Source: Kordia periserrulae
GTDB taxonomy: Bacteria > Bacteroidota > Bacteroidia > Flavobacteriales > Flavobacteriaceae
Length of the DNA: 64,000 bases
Assembly: GCF_003054265.1 (NCBI RefSeq)
Contig: NZ_QBKT01000003.1
Span: 186,001 to 250,000 of the forward strand
Direction: 5' to 3'
Below the pieces are notes generated by a model that saw only the letters and a list, made by a program, of their open reading frames with translations, made no database searches and was not told the origin of the DNA. Position numbers and translations under genes: made by a program. Within the stretch, counting starts at the first letter, position 1; every line of letters starts with the position of its first letter. Of this stretch, positions 18,032 to 26,370 are shown piece by piece.

Positions 18032-18874
18032 TTAGATGCTTTGTGTGATGGATTGATGCCAAACACCAGTAGTAGCCGTTTTTTGAGCAAATTCTGAGAA
18101 GCTAATGGCTTTTCTACCCAACACTTTTTCAATGTCATGCGAAATGGTTTGATTGTCTGCATTTCCCAATACTTCTTTAAATAAATAGCCAAAAAGCCAA
18201 ATAAAATCGTCAGGAACGCCCGCATTTTTCATACCCTCTAAATAGTCGTCTAATGAAATTACTTGAAAATTGATGGTTTTATCAGCAGCATTGGCTATGA
18301 TTTGAATAGCATCTTTAAAAGTTAATTTTTCAGGACCTGTTACGGTGATGATTTGCCCGTTTAGCGAATCGTCCAACAACGCTTTTGCGGCAACTTCGGC
18401 AATGTCGTCGGCATCTACAAACGGAATTTCAGCTGCAGCCATCGGCAAGGCAACGTGTCCCGCCAAAATAGGCTCTAAAAAGACACTTTCGCTAAAATTC
18501 TGATTGAACCATGAAGCGCGGACAATGGTATAGTTTAATCCTGAGTTTGCAACGATTTCTTCGCAAGCTTCTGCTTCTTTTTCGCCTTTTCCAGAAAGTA
18601 AAACTACTTTTTCCAATCCTTCCTGTAGCGCGATTTCGGTCAGTGTTTGAATGGCTTCTTTAGCACCTGGCACTGCCAAATCGGGAGTGTACACGATATA
18701 CGCACGATCCATGTTTTTTAAGACGCTTTTGTACGTGGCTGGATTGTTCCAATCGAAAGTTGGCGTGTTATTTCGCGAACCGATAAAGACGTTTTGCTGT
18801 TCGTTTTTTAAGATGTTTACAACGCGGCGACCTGTTTTTCCAGTACCGCCAATAACTAAGATATTTGATTTCAT
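18032..18874 (-). CDS. NmrA/QorB-like NAD(P)H-binding reductase
   Basis: 280 residues with N-terminal Rossmann motif ILVIGGTGKTGRRVVNIL. It continues with VFIGSRNNTPTFDW, DRAYIVYTPDLAVPG, KVVLLSGKGEKEAE, YTIVRASWFNQNFSE and PFVDADDIAEVAAKAL. This order matches the NmrA-like atypical SDR proteins related to QorB, which bind NADP(H) and act on quinones or serve as redox sensors. It is soluble. It is unrelated by operon to the other NmrA-like gene at 7240. Confidence 0.87.
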   Translation of the reverse strand: MKSNILVIGGTGKTGRRVVNILKNEQQNVFIGSRNNTPTFDWNNPATYKSVLKNMDRAYIVYTPDLAVPGAKEAIQTLTEIALQEGLEKVVLLSGKGEKEAEACEEIVANSGLNYTIVRASWFNQNFSESVFLEPILAGHVALPMAAAEIPFVDADDIAEVAAKALLDDSLNGQIITVTGPEKLTFKDAIQIIANAADKTINFQVISLDDYLEGMKNAGVPDDFIWLFGYLFKEVLGNADNQTISHDIEKVLGRKAISFSEFAQKTATTGVWHQSITQSI

Positions 18875-18914
18875 AGTGTTTGATTTTAATGATGAATGAA
18901 TTGTTTATTTTTTT

Positions 18915-18962
18915 ATTAAAAGATTAAAAGATTAAAAGATTAAAAGATTGAAGGATTGAAAA
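18915..18962. repeat. Octamer tandem repeat ATTAAAAG, six units
   Basis: Four exact ATTAAAAG units followed by ATTGAAGG and ATTGAAAA. A related run (ATTGAAAG) is found at 20805. The repeats lie in the intergenic spaces on either side of the DUF1772/AraC pair. Confidence 0.85.
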
Positions 18963-18979
18963 ACTGTTATGTTGTTTTG

Positions 18980-19492
18980 TTAGCTGTTTGTTTGATATTT
19001 GGCTATATGGATAAGTGCTATCAATAAGCTGCCAAATGAAAGTGTACTCGTTATCGTTCGTATAAAATGGAAGCGGTTCCAGCGGACTTCAAACTGATTG
19101 CGCAATTGCTGTAATTCTTCTGCGGAAGCATTTGCTATATTGGTTTGGTCTAATAGTTCATTTAGTGGCACATTCCCAAAAATGGTGACAATGACCAATC
19201 CGAAAAAATAGAGAAGTGTTGCGGCAATTAAAAGGAGTATAATGGTACTAGACGCATTTTTCCAAAGGATAACACTCACAAGTTGCGCTATAAAAGCACC
19301 AAAAAAGACTACCATAAACGTCGGATTGATGATGGCACGATTCATTGCTTGAAATGCTTGTAAATAGCTTACATTGTCAAGTCTGCCAATACCTGGCGTC
19401 ACGGCATTTGTCCATGTAAAGCACAACCCTGCGGAAAGTCCTGTGAGTAGCACCGCAATCATAATAATGAGGAGTTTTATTGAAATATCCAT
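18980..19492 (-). CDS. DUF1772 (anthrone-oxygenase-like) membrane protein
   Basis: 170 residues with about four transmembrane helices: LLIIMIAVLLTGLSAGLCFTW, FMVVFFGAFIAQLVSVILW, IILLLIAATLLYFFGLVIVTIFG and TSTLSFGSLLIALI. The features SAGLCFTWTNAVTPG, AFQAMNRAIINP, TIFGNVPLN and WNRFHFIRTITS are characteristic of the DUF1772 family, which includes fungal anthrone oxygenases; bacterial members are uncharacterised. It lies downstream of an AraC regulator on the same strand. Confidence 0.88.
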   Translation of the reverse strand: MDISIKLLIIMIAVLLTGLSAGLCFTWTNAVTPGIGRLDNVSYLQAFQAMNRAIINPTFMVVFFGAFIAQLVSVILWKNASSTIILLLIAATLLYFFGLVIVTIFGNVPLNELLDQTNIANASAEELQQLRNQFEVRWNRFHFIRTITSTLSFGSLLIALIHIAKYQTNS

Positions 19493-19503
19493 GTTGAGGT
19501 GAT

Positions 19504-19671
19504 TTAAAGGTTACATGCTTTTTTATCAGAAATATGAGTTGCGTTAAGCGTATTTTCTGTAATGCGAATCGTAGTCGAATGATGAACGGTTTCTGCGTTT
19601 GCCTCTGTTATAGAAAACATGTTGAGCATCTTACAGAGTACACAATAAATAATGATGTTTAAAAGTCCCAT
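19504..19671 (-). CDS. Possible small protein of 55 residues
   Basis: An open frame on the minus strand between the AraC regulator and DUF1772 reads MGLLNIIIYCVLCKMLNMFS and ends KKACNL. It has a hydrophobic N-terminal stretch like a short membrane anchor or signal. No family is recognised, and the length is within what can occur by chance in such DNA. If real, it would be cotranscribed with DUF1772, ending 11 bases before it. Confidence 0.3.
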   Translation of the reverse strand: MGLLNIIIYCVLCKMLNMFSITEANAETVHHSTTIRITENTLNATHISDKKACNL

Positions 19672-19776
19672 GATTGTTTGTTTTTGTTTGACAAGACAAA
19701 ATTGGGGAAAGTCGAGAAGTGATGTTTGACTGTTTACGCCAATGTTTTGACAGTTTGTGCCAATGTGTTGAAAATC

Positions 19777-20763
19777 TTAGGATTTACGATAGGAAATAGG
19801 CGTTTTTCCTGTCCATCGTTTAAAGGCACGATTGAAAGCACTTTGTTCAGAAAAGCCCGTTTCAAAGGCAATTTGTGCCAAACTAGCATCTGATTTGCTC
19901 AGTAGATACTTGGCGCGCTCTTCTTGTTTTTGTTGAATAACATCGCGAAAAGTAATTTCCTGTTCCGCAAGTCTACGCGTCAGTGTACGTGCGCTCATTC
20001 CTAAGATTTCAGCAATAGAAACCACGCTCGGAATACCGCTGGGTAATGCATCTTCAATCAATTGTTCAATATCTGTGATGAGTTTGTTGGAATTGATGTT
20101 GATACCACTCACTTCTTCTTCCACACGTTCCACGAGAAATTTATTGATACTGCTATCGGCTTTGGCAGTACGTAGTTGTAATTCGTTGGTTTTATACGCA
20201 ATGATGTTATGCGGTTGATTGAATAAAACTGGACACTGAAACGCTTTGTGATAATCATCCAATTGCTTTGGTGCACTGTGTTTGAACGCAACCGAAACTG
20301 GAAAAATCGGCTGTTCGCTCATGGCTTGCAGTACGACCACGGTTGCCGAAAAAGTAGCTTCGTTGGAGAGTTCCAATCCGCGACGATGTGCATCACGGTA
20401 CAAATATACTTTTGAAATTTCCGCGCCTTTTTCCACTTTAAACACATAGGTGTCCGACAAGAGTTTAAAATAGCGTTCGCTTCGGTCAAAGATTTCGCCA
20501 ACCCACGAACAGGTGCGCCACGCCAAGCCAAGTACACCGTAATCGTCAATTTTCATTTGTTGTCCGACACGCACCGAAAATCCCGCACCTAGTTTTTGAT
20601 CTAAAAATTCGTGCAGTTCAAAAAAGTGATTGGCAGGAACAGCGTTGATATTAGGAATCGCATCTAGAGGCGTTGGTAATTGTTGAAGTTCGTCTGTAGG
20701 CAATCCTTCATCAAGTGCATGATGAATCATTTTTTTGTAAAGATTGATGGAAATGTATTTCAC
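19777..20763 (-). CDS. AraC-family regulator with N-terminal arabinose-binding-like domain
   Basis: 328 residues. The N-terminal region (about residues 15-200; LGAGFSVRVGQQMKIDDYGVLGLAWRTC) matches the arabinose-binding domain of OruR/ArgR-like AraC regulators. The C-terminal 100 residues carry the helix-turn-helix pair (PSVVSIAEILGMSARTLTRRLAEQ and ASLAQIAFETGFSEQSAFNRAFKRWTGKTPISYRKS). It is cytoplasmic and probably controls the DUF1772 gene downstream; the inducer is unknown. Confidence 0.88.
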   Translation of the reverse strand: MKYISINLYKKMIHHALDEGLPTDELQQLPTPLDAIPNINAVPANHFFELHEFLDQKLGAGFSVRVGQQMKIDDYGVLGLAWRTCSWVGEIFDRSERYFKLLSDTYVFKVEKGAEISKVYLYRDAHRRGLELSNEATFSATVVVLQAMSEQPIFPVSVAFKHSAPKQLDDYHKAFQCPVLFNQPHNIIAYKTNELQLRTAKADSSINKFLVERVEEEVSGININSNKLITDIEQLIEDALPSGIPSVVSIAEILGMSARTLTRRLAEQEITFRDVIQQKQEERAKYLLSKSDASLAQIAFETGFSEQSAFNRAFKRWTGKTPISYRKS

Positions 20764-20804
20764 ACTACAGACTTTGTGCTAAGATACTATTTTTTGATTT
20801 TTTA

Positions 20805-20836
20805 ATTGAAAGATTGAAAGATTGAAAGATTGAAGA
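20805..20836. repeat. Octamer tandem repeat ATTGAAAG, four units
   Basis: Three ATTGAAAG units plus ATTGAAGA just upstream of the AraC gene start. Same register and orientation as the repeat at 18915, so the two runs bracket the DUF1772/AraC module as direct repeats. Confidence 0.8.
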
Positions 20837-20990
20837 ATAATGTATTTGATAATAACTTTGAAACGTCTTTGCGGAAGTTTTGTAAAAACTTGTGGCAATC
20901 TTTTTGTTCAAATAGTACAATGATTACCTATGAAGCAGATTGCTTCGACTTTGTTTCGGAAGACATTTAAGTTTTAAATAGGATATGTTT

Positions 20991-21464
20991 TTAGTTTTCG
21001 AAAACGGTAAGCCACACTGCTACAAACTCTTCTGTGGTCAATTCGCCATCAAAATTAAATACAATATCGCCTCGAAATCGTGAATTTCCTTTGTACACTT
21101 TGCCATCTTCAATACGTGCAATGATGTCAAAAGAAGAAATAGAATTGCCGTTGTAAATGGTATTGTTTTGTATGTTGAATACAATATCACCTTGAAAAAA
21201 CGAATTCCCACGATATATTTTTCCATCACGAATGGTCACCACAATATCTTTTAGAAAGTTCATATTGCCTTTATAGACTTTGCCATCCTTGACATTGTAT
21301 AAAATATCTTGTCTGAAGTTTGAGTTTCCGTCGTAGACCTTTCCATCTTCCACCGTACACATCAAATCATTTATAAAGTTTGAATTTCCATTGTACACAT
21401 AGGTTTGCGCAAGGAGTAGTGCGTTGGTAAAAAGTAGGAGTGTGGTGAGGATGTGTTTTTTCAT
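20991..21464 (-). CDS. Secreted protein built of six 20-residue YxGNSxF repeats
   Basis: 157 residues: a signal peptide (MKKHILTTLLLFTNALLLAQ) and then six consecutive repeats of exactly 20 residues with the pattern [VI]Y.GN..F..D[IL]...[VI].DGK. Units start with VYNGNSNF, VYDGNSNF, VYKGNMNF, IYRGNSFF, IYNGNSIS and VYKGNSRF. A non-repeat tail (TTEEFVAVWLTVFEN) closes it. The regular beta-turn-beta spacing suggests a beta-roll or beta-solenoid. Similar short repeats occur in flavobacterial proteins annotated only as hypothetical. Role unknown; secretion to the periplasm is likely. Confidence 0.75.
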   Translation of the reverse strand: MKKHILTTLLLFTNALLLAQTYVYNGNSNFINDLMCTVEDGKVYDGNSNFRQDILYNVKDGKVYKGNMNFLKDIVVTIRDGKIYRGNSFFQGDIVFNIQNNTIYNGNSISSFDIIARIEDGKVYKGNSRFRGDIVFNFDGELTTEEFVAVWLTVFEN

Positions 21465-21535
21465 GGAATTTATTAGCGATTTAAAACTGAATTAATTTTC
21501 AAAAGCTTACACAAAATGTCAAAATGAACACATTA

Positions 21536-21630
21536 TGTCAAATCGAGCATTATCGTAAATACCGAGCATAGCTCTCGAGATTCAATAGAAATATATAGTT
21601 TATTAGTGTTCTCGACTGCGCTCGAACTGA
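21536..21630. repeat. Dispersed intergenic repeat, copy A
   Basis: About 95 bases beginning TGTCAAATCGAGCATTATCG and ending with CTCGACTGCGCTCGAACTGA. The reverse complement of the block 55274-55371 matches it closely at both ends, and the end core also occurs inside purL at 40269. It contains several CGAG/CTCG palindromic words, so it can fold, like REP or MITE elements. Confidence 0.75.
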
Positions 21631-21682
21631 AAAGCAATCGTTTTAAGTAAGCTTATAAGTGGTGTAAAGATTTTAGACCTTA

Positions 21683-23122
21683 CTAATTATCCCCATAATT
21701 TACCGAGATAATGGTTTTTCCATCGTCCCAACCTTTGCGTATTTCTTCAGATGGAAAATAGGTGCGATTTCTCCAGGCTTGTGAATATAATCCACTTCCT
21801 TTCGACAAGACCAATGCCCAAACGCCATCGCCATAGGTAAGTGAGGTAATGTCATAGCCATCATCCCAACCTTTTTTGATTTCATCTTTCGGGAAGTATG
21901 AACGAGTTCGCCATTTTTGCAATTCCGATTTGGAACCTTTCGACAAGACCAATACCCACGTTCCATCACCGTAGGAAAGTGAAGTAATCTGTCTGCCATC
22001 ATCCCAACCTTTTTTAATTTCATCTTTTGGGAAATTAACGCGTGTACGCCATTGTTGCGCATACAATCCGCTTCCTTTCGACATTACGAGTGCCCACATT
22101 CCGTCACCATAGGTAATTGACGTGATGGCATATCCATCATCCCAACCTTTTTTGATTTCATCTTTCGGGAAGTATGAACGAGTTCGCCATCGTTGCGTAG
22201 TGTATTTGGTGCCTTTCGACATGACAAGCGTCCACTTATTATCTCCGTAGGTGAGCGAAGTTATATATCTATTATCATCCCAACCTTTTTTGATTTCGTC
22301 ACTAGGAAAGTCAAAACTCGTTTTCCATGTTTGTCCATAATAGCCCGTTCCTTTTCCCATGACCAATGAAAATACCTTGTTGCTGGTAGAAGTGGTTGTT
22401 TTAGGTTTGGTAGTTGTCGTCGTTTTAGGATACGTCGTCGTATTTGGATAGTTGGTTTTTGTGGTTGTATTAGGATAGTTCTTTTTGTAATCAGGAAGTT
22501 TACTAACGGTCGTTTTTCCGTCTTTTTCTTTTGCTTTTTGATATCCGACTGCTACGGCTTCCAATCGGGCAGAAGTTGCAGGATGCGTTGCCGATTCGTA
22601 ACGCGTGTACATCAAACTGTTGTTGAACATCGATTGCGCTTGCTCTAACGTGGCACCCATTTTATATAAGATAAAACCAGCAAACTCATCTGCTTCTAGC
22701 TCCGTTGGTGGTCGGCTAGGTCCTTTTAAGGTATGTCCGTTGAGGTGATGTGCAATTTCATGCGCCATCACGCCAATAGCAGCCCAATACGAGTTGGAAC
22801 GGTTGATAATTCTACTGATGAAATTTTGACTGTATAAAATATATCGTTCGTAAGTTCCATTAGGACTTCGCCTTATCGTGGCAGCCGCATTGGGAACGTT
22901 ACTCGCCTGTATTTGAAAATTTCTTTTAAGTCCAATATGTCCTACGATTTCATCTACAATACTAATTGCTTCATTGGAGGAAGCGAAACCGTAAATTTCT
23001 CCTGTAATGGGTGAACCGTCAAAACTGCATGAATTTGTCAAGTCCATATTCAGTTTTTGTTGACTGAATAGCGTTGTGCAAACTAACAGGGTAAATGCGA
23101 AAAAAATATTCTTACGTATCAT
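21683..23122 (-). CDS. Secreted M48-like metallopeptidase fused to five 46-residue repeats
   Basis: 479 residues with a signal peptide (through TTLFSQ). The peptidase domain (about 45-210) has the zinc motif HEIAHH (H121, E122, H125) and a downstream ELEADEFAG with the expected third ligand Glu143. A Thr/Pro/Lys/Tyr-rich linker (about 215-250) joins it to five tandem repeats of 46 residues with the pattern V[ML].KG....Q.WR[TN]R..FP..EI[KR]KGWDDG..I.S..YGD. This repeat type resembles DUF7477, a propeller-like unit also found on kinases. The protease end probably acts in the periplasm or outside; the repeats probably bind a partner. Confidence 0.85.
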   Translation of the reverse strand: MIRKNIFFAFTLLVCTTLFSQQKLNMDLTNSCSFDGSPITGEIYGFASSNEAISIVDEIVGHIGLKRNFQIQASNVPNAAATIRRSPNGTYERYILYSQNFISRIINRSNSYWAAIGVMAHEIAHHLNGHTLKGPSRPPTELEADEFAGFILYKMGATLEQAQSMFNNSLMYTRYESATHPATSARLEAVAVGYQKAKEKDGKTTVSKLPDYKKNYPNTTTKTNYPNTTTYPKTTTTTKPKTTTSTSNKVFSLVMGKGTGYYGQTWKTSFDFPSDEIKKGWDDNRYITSLTYGDNKWTLVMSKGTKYTTQRWRTRSYFPKDEIKKGWDDGYAITSITYGDGMWALVMSKGSGLYAQQWRTRVNFPKDEIKKGWDDGRQITSLSYGDGTWVLVLSKGSKSELQKWRTRSYFPKDEIKKGWDDGYDITSLTYGDGVWALVLSKGSGLYSQAWRNRTYFPSEEIRKGWDDGKTIISVNYGDN

Positions 23123-23269
23123 AATATCAGTTGTTTATAGGGAAAGGAATCTAATAAAAAACCTTAATAAGTCTAAAGATAAGGTAAAGATGATACTTGT
23201 GCAAAGTGGATTTTATTTTTTTGTAAAATCATAGGAAACTAGTTGTATCCGTAACTCTTAGCATGTTAA

Positions 23270-24484
23270 TTATTCGATTTTTATGTAAACACACTTTAAA
23301 TAGGCACCTTCTTTAAACCCTATTGGATGATCGATGTCATGCAAAGTCTGTTCCAAAATGGAATATGCGGCATTGTTCCGTAAAAGCATTTCTTCTACCA
23401 AGTCAAAAAATATCTCCGCAGTAACGCGTGAACTACAGGAAGCTAAAACCAAAATTCCTTTTTTGTTGACGAGTTGCAATCCGAGTTGCGTGAGTTTTTT
23501 ATAGCTTGTTATTGCCCTTCCAATTTCTGCAGCGCTTTTGGCAAACGACGGCGGATCAATCACTACGATGTCAAATTTTTGTTTGGCTTTCGCCAGATGG
23601 TTCAATTCCTCAAACGCATCGCCGACAATAATGTGATGCGTGCCAGAATAGGTGTTGAGTTTGGCATTGCTTTTCGCAATTTCCAACGCAGGTGCGCTAA
23701 TGTCCAGACTCGTAACTTCTTTCGCACCACCAACCAAGGCATGCACGGAAAATCCGCCCGCATAGGAAAATACGTCTAGAACGGTTTTGTTTTTGGAAAG
23801 TTCGCCTACTTTTTTCCGATTGGCTCTATGGTCTAAAAAGTAGCCTGTTTTATGTCCGTGAATCACGTTTGCAGAAAACTTCACGCCGTGTTCTTTAAAG
23901 ATAACGACTTCATTATCGAGTTCGCCGTCTAAAAGTTGTCCGTCCGTAAAACCGAATGTATTGCCTTCTTTTTGTACATTTCGACTCAAGCGTAAGACCG
24001 TTGTGGAAGCATTACTCGTTTCAATCAATGCAGGCAAGATGTCTTTTAAATAGTAGAACCAATACGACGCATATAATTTTACAACAAGAACACTATCATA
24101 CACATCTGCGACGAGTGAAGGTAAATTGTCATTTTCACCATAAATCAAGCGATAACTATTGGTGTCGGTTTGTAACAGCGGAATTCGTTTGTTGTAGGCT
24201 TCTTGCACTTTCGTTGCAAACCATTCCGCATTAATCGTTGCAGGTTTGTTGGCTTGTAAGATTTTAATACGAATGGGAGAATTCGGGTCGTAAAAGCCAA
24301 CCGCTAAGAATTGATTTTTTCGATTGTCAAAAATAACCGCTAAATCCCCCGTATTTCCTTCTTTATTTTGCTTTGCAATGCTATTTTCAAACACCCACGG
24401 ATGTCCTTTTTTGACCAAAACTTCCGCAGAAGGTTTCAGTTTGATGGCGATTTTTTGTGTTGGGATGTTTGGGAATGAAATCAA
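23270..24484 (-). CDS. Class I SAM-dependent rRNA cytosine methyltransferase, RlmI-like
   Basis: 404 residues. The N-terminal PUA domain shows KKGHPWVFENSIAKQN. The middle region has YRLIYGENDNLPSLVADVY. The Rossmann methyltransferase domain has VLDVFSYAGGFSVHAL (motif I), VTSLDISAPALEIAKSN and VVIDPPSFAKSAAEIGRA, then LASCSSRV. This is the arrangement of RlmI, which makes 5-methylcytosine 1962 in 23S rRNA, and of its close relatives. The DPPSFAK and CSS motifs fit the active site. It is a single gene in the cytoplasm. Confidence 0.9.
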   Translation of the reverse strand: MISFPNIPTQKIAIKLKPSAEVLVKKGHPWVFENSIAKQNKEGNTGDLAVIFDNRKNQFLAVGFYDPNSPIRIKILQANKPATINAEWFATKVQEAYNKRIPLLQTDTNSYRLIYGENDNLPSLVADVYDSVLVVKLYASYWFYYLKDILPALIETSNASTTVLRLSRNVQKEGNTFGFTDGQLLDGELDNEVVIFKEHGVKFSANVIHGHKTGYFLDHRANRKKVGELSKNKTVLDVFSYAGGFSVHALVGGAKEVTSLDISAPALEIAKSNAKLNTYSGTHHIIVGDAFEELNHLAKAKQKFDIVVIDPPSFAKSAAEIGRAITSYKKLTQLGLQLVNKKGILVLASCSSRVTAEIFFDLVEEMLLRNNAAYSILEQTLHDIDHPIGFKEGAYLKCVYIKIE

Positions 24485-24650
24485 GTTTTATTTGTTGGAA
24501 TTGATGACAAAAATACAATTTTTAATGCCATGTATCAAAACGTTTCATTGTAGTTTCATGAGTTCTAAATATTAAGATTCTATAAGAAGAATCGAAAGAT
24601 AGATATTCTTAAAAGTACTAAGGATGCCTTGTTTTTTTCAGAATTATTGG

Positions 24651-24679
24651 GTTGTGCAACGGTTACCATTGTTGGCAAC
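24651..24679. repeat. Left flank of DUF262 gene: palindromic GTTGGCAAC sequence
   Basis: A stretch with an imperfect CAACGGTTACCATTGTTG palindrome ends in GTTGGCAAC (24671-24679), just after the stop of the DUF262/DUF1524 gene. Its inverse, GTTGCCAAC, lies on the other side of the gene at 26449. Confidence 0.5.
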
Positions 24680-24687
24680 TGGCATTT

Positions 24688-26370
24688 TTAATTAAGCTCT
24701 TGTATTCTCCATATTGACTTAGCCAGTTTTGCTAATTCCCTTTGTCTTGCAGAAACCTTATTTTCATTCCAGTCATTATACTCTTCGGGAATTGAATTTG
24801 TGGAATGACAATTTGATTTTTTAAAAATTTCTTTTTTATCAATATAAGTTTTAGTTCCAGCTTCTAAATTTAATTTATTCTCTATTAAAGCCAAATTCCC
24901 AAGTCTATATATAGATCGATTCACTTGCTCGTTATTGAAATCTCCCCAATTTTCATCAGCACTTTCAGGTAATATATGCTCTATGGTGTAATTATCACTT
25001 TCAGAATTAATATCGTTATTAAAAATATGTTTCTCAATTTTTGAATAAATATATTTGACTATTTTATGATTTTTTGAAGTTCTCTTAAACTGTTTGGTTT
25101 TAAAATCATTTTCAAAGTTGATGTCTGATACATAAACAGTTTGAAAGTCAGTTAGACTGACTGATTTATTTGTAGAGATAGAATTAGCTATCTTATTGTA
25201 GACATCTTCTTGTTCATTTGGATTCAAGCCTCCAATTATATTATATCTAAAGGAAATTACAGAACAAGTTTTTACTAATTTGGTAAAAGAATTTATGTCT
25301 AAATTTTTATAAGCGGACATAAGAAGCGAATTAGTTTGTTTGATCTGAAATAGTTTAAGTTCTTTTAAAGATTTTATTATCTCAGGTTTATCACTCCAAA
25401 TTTCGCTACCTGGATCCTGTATTGCGATATAAATATCAGTTGATTCTTCTAAGTCCCTTATTAATTCAAAAGTGTCTTTCTTTGAATTTATGTTATTTTT
25501 TATAACTTTAAAAAGCTGATTTTTACGGACAGTTTTATTTTTACTGTTCCAGTAATATCTCAAGTAATCTTCAAATTTTTTATTTCCTAATTTCCCTATT
25601 ATTCTACTCCATAACTTTTCCAGTTCTTCAATTTCCGTGTGATGAGGATTGGACTCATCAATTACAGAAAACAGGTAATTTTTTAGTAAATCAGAAGAAG
25701 AAAGTTGGACACCTCTAGCGTTGAGTGTTTCAAAAACTTTGAATGCATTTATTTGGTCTGTTACTGTAATTACGGTAAAAAAGAGTTTGTCAACTATAGT
25801 CTCAAGGAAGTTTGCTATTTCTTCACCAGTCGAATATTGTTTTAGCTTTTTATAGAACCATTCAAAACAAGACCTCATGTTTTTTTCAGAAGTATTAGTA
25901 TTTCTTAGTGGCAATTCTTTTAAAAGAACCATATAATTTCTGTAATAGTCATCACTATTCCTGTTTAGTTTCAACTTATTGTCTGAAATTAATGTAATTG
26001 TATTTAAACTTCCAATATAATTATTTCTGTAAGTGTTTATTCTTATTTCATTATTCTCTACTTCAGTACCTTGAATAACAAAGTCGTTTAACCTTTTTAA
26101 TACGGCTAAGATTAATATTGTTAGTGTAGTTAATCTTTGTTGACCATCAATTACAGTGTAATTCTTGTTGTCAGTGGTCTGAAGAACCAAGTATCCCATA
26201 TAATGTTCGTTTTCTTCGTTTTCAAGGACTAGTTGTATGTCTTGCCATAAGTCATCCCAGTGCTCTGATTCCCAGCTATAATCTCTTTGGAATTTAGGGA
26301 TAACATACTTAAGCCCATTCCCCATTAACTTTCTATATGTTTCGTTTGAAGTATCTTGTATACCTTTCAT
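24688..26370 (-). CDS. DUF262/DUF1524 protein, GmrSD-like nuclease (possible phage defense)
   Basis: This 560-residue protein has the GmrSD/Type IV restriction architecture in one chain. The N-terminal DUF262 has IPKFQRDYSWE (24-34) and the ParB-like nucleotide-binding motif VIDGQQRLT (DGQQR at 75-79), followed by FKVFETLNARGVQLSSSDLLKNY. The C-terminal DUF1524 is a His-Me/HNH-type nuclease with TIEHILPE (462-469; His465) and YRLGNLALIENKLN. Family members cut modified phage DNA in an NTP-dependent way. It stands alone, with long intergenic spaces and inverted flanking repeats, which fits a mobile defense cassette. Activity is inferred from family only. Confidence 0.87.
   Translation of the reverse strand: MKGIQDTSNETYRKLMGNGLKYVIPKFQRDYSWESEHWDDLWQDIQLVLENEENEHYMGYLVLQTTDNKNYTVIDGQQRLTTLTILILAVLKRLNDFVIQGTEVENNEIRINTYRNNYIGSLNTITLISDNKLKLNRNSDDYYRNYMVLLKELPLRNTNTSEKNMRSCFEWFYKKLKQYSTGEEIANFLETIVDKLFFTVITVTDQINAFKVFETLNARGVQLSSSDLLKNYLFSVIDESNPHHTEIEELEKLWSRIIGKLGNKKFEDYLRYYWNSKNKTVRKNQLFKVIKNNINSKKDTFELIRDLEESTDIYIAIQDPGSEIWSDKPEIIKSLKELKLFQIKQTNSLLMSAYKNLDINSFTKLVKTCSVISFRYNIIGGLNPNEQEDVYNKIANSISTNKSVSLTDFQTVYVSDINFENDFKTKQFKRTSKNHKIVKYIYSKIEKHIFNNDINSESDNYTIEHILPESADENWGDFNNEQVNRSIYRLGNLALIENKLNLEAGTKTYIDKKEIFKKSNCHSTNSIPEEYNDWNENKVSARQRELAKLAKSIWRIQELN

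Noticed and set aside
7240-18874. The two NmrA-like genes (7240, 18032) as duplicates
   Set aside because: They share only fold-level motifs and differ in sequence and context.
18915-20836. Octamer tandem repeats as CRISPR or centromere-like iterons
   Set aside because: Units are 8 bases without spacers and not near a rep or par gene.
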